Source of the DNA: VBAS01 sp964508655
GTDB lineage: Bacteria > Bacteroidota > Bacteroidia > Chitinophagales > Chitinophagaceae
DNA: 64,000 bases
Direction of reading: 5' to 3'
Assembly: GCA_964508655.1 (NCBI GenBank)
Contig: CAZDUO010000006.1
Coordinates: forward strand, 1 to 64,000
Positions within the stretch are counted from its first letter, which is position 1; every line of letters begins with the position of its first letter. Positions 60,036 to 64,000 of the stretch are shown here, in pieces. The notes beneath the pieces were generated by a model. That model ran no database searches. It saw only the letters and a list, made by a program, of their open reading frames with translations, and was not told the DNA's origin. The position numbers were made by a program, and so were the translations under genes.

Positions 60036-62543
60036 CTATGAATTATTTCTCAATTCATCGGCCATTGCCGCAATCCCTTTTTGCATATCGCCTCCGAATC
60101 GTTCGGCGTATTGCATCAACTTTACCTTTTCTGTTTCTTCTGTGGTATAAGCCAGGTATTCTTCCAATGACACTTCAGTTCGATAAACTTTACTTAATAC
60201 ACCTCCAAGTGAAATAAACACCTCTTTGTATTTTTTAGATGGATCATTAGCCTTATTGATAGAAAGCACCAGAGCTTTTTCTTTTTCAGTCAGCCCCAGC
60301 AGTTCCTGTATCTGGTCAAACTTGTTTTGATATTTGGACTGATCCAGTAATATTTTACAATCACTGTTGTTAATGATCGCCTGTTTCACTACAGGAGAAG
60401 AAATAATATCTTCTACTTCTTGTGTAACTACAATAGCTTCACCAAAAAACTTGCGGACAGTTTTGAATAAATACTTGATATATTCTGCCATTCCTTCCTT
60501 CGCAATGGCTTTCCAGGCTTCTTCAATAAGGATCATTTTACGAATGCCCTTCAGCTTTCGCATTTTGGAAATAAACACTTCCATAATGATGATGGTAACA
60601 ACCGGGAATAAAATGGGGTGGTCTTTGATATTGTCCAATTCAAAAACAATGAATCGTTCTTTCAGCATTTCAAGGTCTTTAGTGGCATTCAGCAAGTAAT
60701 CAAATTCACCACCTTTATAATAAGGCCGCAGAACGTATAAGAAATTACCGATGTCAAAATCTTTATCCTTGACACCGTCCGTTTTTAATACCTCCACAAA
60801 ATCTTCCTGAAGAAACTCATAGAATGTATTGAAGCAGGGAAACAGGCCCCCTTCTCCCGTGGGAGAAGGGCGGGGGGATGAGGCCAGCTTTTCAAAGTAT
60901 AGCTGAAGAGCATTGGAAAGGGCAACGTATTCAGAACGATTGAAGGTCTCATTGTCTTTCTTCCATAATGCCAGCAATAATGTTTTAATACTTTCCTTTT
61001 TTTCAGTGTCAAGTGTATCGCCCTCTCCAATGAAGAACGGGTTAAAACGGATCGGGTTCTTTTCGTCATAGGTGAAATAATAACCTTTCACCATCTGGCA
61101 GAGACCTTTATAGCTATGTCCTACATCCACTAATACAATATGTGTTCCCTGCTCATAATAAGAACGTACCATGTGATTGGTGAAAAAACTTTTGCCGCTG
61201 CCCGACGGACCAAGAATAAATTTATTGCGGTTGGTGCAGACGCCTTTCTTCATTGGTTCATCCGATATATCGGTATGAACCGGTTTACCGGAAAGGCGGT
61301 CGCCCAACCGGATGCCAATTGGAGAAAGGGAACTTCTGTAATTTGTTTCAAGGTTTAGAAAGCAGCAAGCCTGTTCCGCAAACGTGTCAAAGCTATCATT
61401 CATTGGGAAGTCAGCTTCATTCCCTGGTATGCCCGCCCAGAAGATCTGCGGTGCACCGTCCAGCTCCTGCTTCGGTACCGCGTCCATCTGAGCTAAGGCA
61501 GAAGATACCAGGTTGCGTACATCCTTTAGTTCATCTTTATTGTCTGTCCACACCAATACATTGAAATGCGCTTTCACCGGCAATCGTTGCTGAGATATAG
61601 CTTCATTCAGAAATTCATTGGTAGCGTCTCTTGAAATCGTATTTTCTCTTGAATAAGCGGAAAGAGATTGCAGGCGTAATCTTTTACCTTCTAATTTCTG
61701 CAAGGTCTTTTGCTGGTCATCTATAAATATGTACTGGTTGAAAATATGATTGCAGGGAAGTAATTGACCTAATGGTGATGCAAAGCCTACCGGGAATTTT
61801 GTTTTGTCCGTTGAATATTTATCATAATTGATCCGGGAACCACAAAAAGCGGGAAGATCAGAAGCATCAGCCAAAGTAAATAATTGGCAGTGGTTATTTC
61901 CAACTTTAATTCCATCATTAAATGTAATGTCGTGCAGTATAAAAGATCGTTCATTGGGCTGCAGGTTTATATATCTTTCCACCAGTCCGCAGTAAGCCCG
62001 GTTGCCGCTTAACTCATCATCGGTTAATCGTCGCAACTGAATAAAACCACTATCCTTTAATATTCTTTCAAACTGCCCGGTGCTGTCCAGAAAATCCTGC
62101 AATAGTTGTGGTTTTAATGTTTCTTCGGGTACAATGGAACGGCGAAGCAGGTTGGAGAATAAAGAACTGCCTGCTTTTCTGTTGACCGGCTTTTTGGTAA
62201 GCATTATATAACACTGATGATCGAGATATGGTCTCTCATTAAAAAATCTTTCACTGCTTCTTGTAAGAAAACTTTTATCGTCCGTTGAAAAGTCTGCTTG
62301 GTATTTTATTTCAGTAAACCAGTCCTGTTTGTGGAATATCGTATGACGTGGAAATATTTTAATGGCCTTGATCAATGCCTGGTGAAGCGCCTCGTATTCC
62401 TGATCCGATAACGTAAACAGTTCAGGCAATGTTACCTCATAAGCAATGGTAACATCACCCTGTTTGGATAATATACAGTTGTGTTCAACACCGAAAATGG
62501 GTAATATGTCTCTTAGCTCTTTTTGCATTGTTATATCGATCAA
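60036..62543 (-). CDS. traG: Conjugation ATPase TraG (VirB4-like) with repeat-encoded insert
   Basis: 835 residues. VirB4-type ATPase powering assembly of and transfer through the channel. Walker A is FILGPSGSGKSFFTN (about 442-456) and Walker B is KMILIEEAW; N-terminal part has PIFGVEHNCILSKQGDVTIAYEV. Near residue 555 the protein reads EKLASSPRPSPTGEGGLFPCFNTFYEFL: the residues between EKLA and LFPCF come from a GC hairpin repeat (60845-60885) in frame. Starts inside the traF stop (ATGA). Confidence 0.93.
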   Translation of the reverse strand: MIDITMQKELRDILPIFGVEHNCILSKQGDVTIAYEVTLPELFTLSDQEYEALHQALIKAIKIFPRHTIFHKQDWFTEIKYQADFSTDDKSFLTRSSERFFNERPYLDHQCYIMLTKKPVNRKAGSSLFSNLLRRSIVPEETLKPQLLQDFLDSTGQFERILKDSGFIQLRRLTDDELSGNRAYCGLVERYINLQPNERSFILHDITFNDGIKVGNNHCQLFTLADASDLPAFCGSRINYDKYSTDKTKFPVGFASPLGQLLPCNHIFNQYIFIDDQQKTLQKLEGKRLRLQSLSAYSRENTISRDATNEFLNEAISQQRLPVKAHFNVLVWTDNKDELKDVRNLVSSALAQMDAVPKQELDGAPQIFWAGIPGNEADFPMNDSFDTFAEQACCFLNLETNYRSSLSPIGIRLGDRLSGKPVHTDISDEPMKKGVCTNRNKFILGPSGSGKSFFTNHMVRSYYEQGTHIVLVDVGHSYKGLCQMVKGYYFTYDEKNPIRFNPFFIGEGDTLDTEKKESIKTLLLALWKKDNETFNRSEYVALSNALQLYFEKLASSPRPSPTGEGGLFPCFNTFYEFLQEDFVEVLKTDGVKDKDFDIGNFLYVLRPYYKGGEFDYLLNATKDLEMLKERFIVFELDNIKDHPILFPVVTIIIMEVFISKMRKLKGIRKMILIEEAWKAIAKEGMAEYIKYLFKTVRKFFGEAIVVTQEVEDIISSPVVKQAIINNSDCKILLDQSKYQNKFDQIQELLGLTEKEKALVLSINKANDPSKKYKEVFISLGGVLSKVYRTEVSLEEYLAYTTEETEKVKLMQYAERFGGDMQKGIAAMADELRNNS
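60845..60885. repeat. GC hairpin repeat in frame inside traG
   Basis: On the minus strand GGCCTCATCCCCCCGCCCTT then CTCCCACGGGAGAAGGGGGCC. It encodes ASSPRPSPTGEGG. The same layout and GCCTCATCCCC start as the nuoM-nuoN copy. Confidence 0.88.
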
Positions 62544-62944
62544 AGGGGTTTTAAAGTTGATTTGTCAGTACTAAAGACCGGCTTATGTTCTGTTGCCCGG
62601 CCTCCCTCTCTGTCCGGAGAGGGATCGAGGGTGAGGCCCGTAAATACTTTTCTTGAATATGATTTTACAACATGCGGAATACTTCGTTTTGCCAACGCTT
62701 TCATCATGCCATGCTCGCCATACTTATGACTTAATTTATAAATATGAATGAACAGTGCAGTCCCGGCAATGATGATTATACCCAAACAGATAAATGTGTT
62801 CACACCACAGATGTATAATACGGCAAACAGAATCAGCAACGCCAGTAATCCTCCGCCGAGATACCAGATATACTGTGCCTTGAGTCCCTTAAATTCTATG
62901 GGCTTGTTAATTCCTTTATTAATCGTATAAACACTGGTTGCCAT
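62540..62944 (-). CDS. traF: Conjugative transposon protein TraF with repeat-encoded C-terminus
   Basis: 134 residues. NKGINKPIEFKGLKAQYIWYLGGGLLALLILFAVLYICGVNTFICLGIIIIAGTALF (in part) gives two membrane helices, as in VirB3-like TraF (DUF4133). Relatives are about 105-110 residues and end shortly after the KSYSRKVFTG region; here a further GLTLDPSPDREGGRATEHKP is encoded by a GC hairpin repeat (62599-62638). It lies immediately before traG, as is normal. Confidence 0.85.
   Translation of the reverse strand: MATSVYTINKGINKPIEFKGLKAQYIWYLGGGLLALLILFAVLYICGVNTFICLGIIIIAGTALFIHIYKLSHKYGEHGMMKALAKRSIPHVVKSYSRKVFTGLTLDPSPDREGGRATEHKPVFSTDKSTLKPL
62599..62638. repeat. GC hairpin repeat in frame inside traF
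   Basis: On the minus strand GGCCTCACCCTCGATCCCTC then TCCGGACAGAGAGGGAGGCC. GGCCTC...GAGGCC ends are inverted, the inner stem CCCTCTCC/GAGAGGG likewise. Confidence 0.88.
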
Positions 62945-62956
62945 GACTAAATTTTT

Positions 62957-64000
62957 TTATAATCTCATTCCCCTGCTTCTTCTTACTCGTTGAACCGGTT
63001 CTTGTTTTTCTTCCTTGATATTCATTTTGATCACAGGAGCTTCTTTATGCTGTTCTTGTTCTTTTAGTTTCGTTTCTTGAATCTTCAAACTAATTTCCCG
63101 TTCGAGTCTCGAGAGTTCCTGTTTCATTGTTTTAAGCTCTTCTTCTTTCTCAAAAGGTCTTTCAACAATTTTTTGAAGCACAGGAATAGCATTATCCAGA
63201 TCATGGAATTCTTTTTGGTATTGCTCCCTGATTTTTGTTACACGATCTAATGCATTGAGAAAATGACGGGCTGCTAATTTTGGATTATCCGCAGGCGGAT
63301 GGCCCTGGTTATAAGTGTATTTAATGCCACCATCCTTATGCTGCACATAAAATCCGTTGTGTGTGCGATAGGAAAACAGTCCTTTTTCTTCATAGCTTTC
63401 CTGTTGTTGTCTTATATAAAAATCAAAACCATATATGGATCCAATTTTTTGATCGGTTCCCAAGTATCCCCCTTCAGGGGCAACCGCAGGTTGGGAGCGG
63501 AGCTCGTTAGAGGGGGCGGGGAGACCCGGCCTCCAGTTCTTATATAGTTCAATAATATGCTTGCCAATTTGTTCGGCGTCAATACTTGTCAGACCATTTA
63601 CCCGGATAGGATTTACTTTGCTTCCTTCTTTGTCAAAAGAAAGTTGTGAAGTGTATAGTTTTTCATCTCTGTCAAGCTGAGAGAGTATGTTGGAAACTGT
63701 TTGATGGTCTGACTGCAATCGTTCCAATCTCAGTCGTGATTTAGCCCCTTCCTTGAAGTGAACAGAGCGAAGGCTTTCGAGCACCGCTACTTTCTTTTCA
63801 AGTTTTGATTTTTCTAATAGTGTTGTATCTCCGGAGAGAATAGCAATGTATTCCGAAAAATTCATCCCACTTTTCTCATCCAACGCACCTTCATCAATAC
63901 TGCGGACATTGAGTTCGCAATTCTTCATTTGCGAGATAAAAGTTTGCTTATTCTTCAGCAGGTTGAATTTGTAGTTGTCAAGAGATTGTTCAACAGCATA
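62957..64000 (-). CDS. C-terminal part of a large helicase/DNA-methylase-type protein of the element
   Basis: The frame is open to the right window edge (YAVEQSLDNYKFNLLKNKQT and on), so ATG 63928 is internal. The sequence RSIDEGALDEKSGMNFSEYIAILSGDTTLLEKSKLEKKVAVLES matches, as I recall, the C-terminal region of the very large SNF2 helicase/N6-methylase proteins of Bacteroidota mobile elements. The last part is coiled-coil and basic (RVRRSRGMRL). Residues GLPAPSNELRSQPAVAPEGG come from an in-frame GC repeat at 63464-63533. Function of the family (DNA maintenance or anti-restriction) is unproven. Confidence 0.68.
   Translation of the reverse strand, partial: YAVEQSLDNYKFNLLKNKQTFISQMKNCELNVRSIDEGALDEKSGMNFSEYIAILSGDTTLLEKSKLEKKVAVLESLRSVHFKEGAKSRLRLERLQSDHQTVSNILSQLDRDEKLYTSQLSFDKEGSKVNPIRVNGLTSIDAEQIGKHIIELYKNWRPGLPAPSNELRSQPAVAPEGGYLGTDQKIGSIYGFDFYIRQQQESYEEKGLFSYRTHNGFYVQHKDGGIKYTYNQGHPPADNPKLAARHFLNALDRVTKIREQYQKEFHDLDNAIPVLQKIVERPFEKEEELKTMKQELSRLEREISLKIQETKLKEQEQHKEAPVIKMNIKEEKQEPVQRVRRSRGMRL
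63287..63300. repeat. 14-bp inverted repeat in the helicase-type gene
   Basis: ATCCGCAGGCGGAT, arms of six with a two-base centre, in frame (HPPADNP). Similar CCGC...GCGG stems occur before nuoE and nuoN. Confidence 0.5.
63464..63533. repeat. GC hairpin repeat in frame inside the helicase-type gene
   Basis: TATCCCCCTTCAGGGGCAAC then CGCAGGTTGGGAGCGGAGCT and GAGGGGGCGGGGAGACCCGG. A longer member (about 70 bp) of the class, with CCCCTTCAGGGG stem and G-run. It adds about 23 codons. Confidence 0.8.

Larger units (their letters stand above)
49044..64000. mobile_element. Integrative conjugative element of the Bacteroidetes Tra type, left part
   Basis: From just after mnmE to the window edge: tyrosine integrase with HTH partner at the end, then DUF3945-type genes and traN, M, L, K, J, three traI-like genes, a lipoprotein, traG, traF and a large helicase/methylase-type gene. 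The tra order N to F on the minus strand matches CTnDOT-like conjugative transposons. traE is not next to traF, and relaxase and coupling-protein genes are not in view. The exact left boundary is unproven. Confidence 0.85.

Noticed and set aside
1..64000. tRNA or rRNA genes
   Set aside because: I looked through the gaps, including around the mnmE junction where an integration target might be expected, and found no cloverleaf-like sequence or TTCRANNC box in context.

Overview
The window looks like a scaffold from a member of the Bacteroidota, most likely a Chitinophagaceae-type organism (inference). The signs are a SusC/SusD outer-membrane pair, the Bacteroidetes type of conjugation genes (TraF-TraN), promoters of the TTTG / TAnnTTTG type, TonB proteins with the Bacteroidetes N-terminus, almost no Shine-Dalgarno sites, and many short GC-rich dispersed repeats. 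A run of 10 N at 49860-49869 shows that two contigs were joined there. I see no rRNA, tRNA or CRISPR array.

Layout. 1-6.7 kb is an inorganic sulfur block: a siroheme nitrite/sulfite reductase on the minus strand (its C-terminus is cut by the window edge), and divergently a DUF2490 outer-membrane protein, the siroheme-making dehydrogenase/ferrochelatase, a TauE/SafE exporter, a small secreted protein and a YeiH-type exporter. The divergent promoter region holds two copies of one 17-bp palindrome. 6.8-12.6 kb carries an aldo/keto reductase lacking the usual catalytic His, two pseudouridine synthases, an LTXXQ-like periplasmic protein, rlmN and a thiolase. 12.7-17.9 kb is a SusC-SusD-lipoprotein operon without enzymes. 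18-24.3 kb holds hisS, a low-molecular-weight phosphatase, a TonB protein, a PstS-like lipoprotein and a TPR protein.

24.5-40.2 kb is a complete complex I operon, nuoA to nuoN, with separate nuoC and nuoD and a short nuoG. Two cargo pairs sit inside it: a VOC protein and a DUF4440-like secreted protein between nuoE and nuoF, and an MNT/HEPN (MntA/HepT-type) toxin-antitoxin pair between nuoG and nuoH. Many of its intergenic gaps are built from short hairpin repeats that abut the stop codon of one gene and the start codon of the next. 40.3-49.0 kb has a zinc metalloprotease, an orphan FtsX/MacB-type permease, an exbB-exbD-exbD-tonB operon and mnmE.

From just after the mnmE stop codon to the right edge (about 49.05-64 kb) lies the left part of an integrative conjugative element: a zinc-finger/HTH protein and a tyrosine integrase on the plus strand, then on the minus strand HTH proteins, DUF3945-type genes, traN, M, L, K, J, three tandem traI-like paralogues, a lipoprotein, the traG ATPase, traF and the C-terminus of a large helicase/methylase-type protein.

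The most unusual thing here is a set of short palindromic or hairpin repeats found between genes and also in frame inside genes, both chromosomal (sulfite reductase, rluB-like, hisS, phosphatase, nuoF) and mobile (traF, traG, a traI paralogue, the helicase). One copy can be shown to have added exactly five residues by comparison with its two neighbouring paralogues. Two loci show one repeat inserted inside another.
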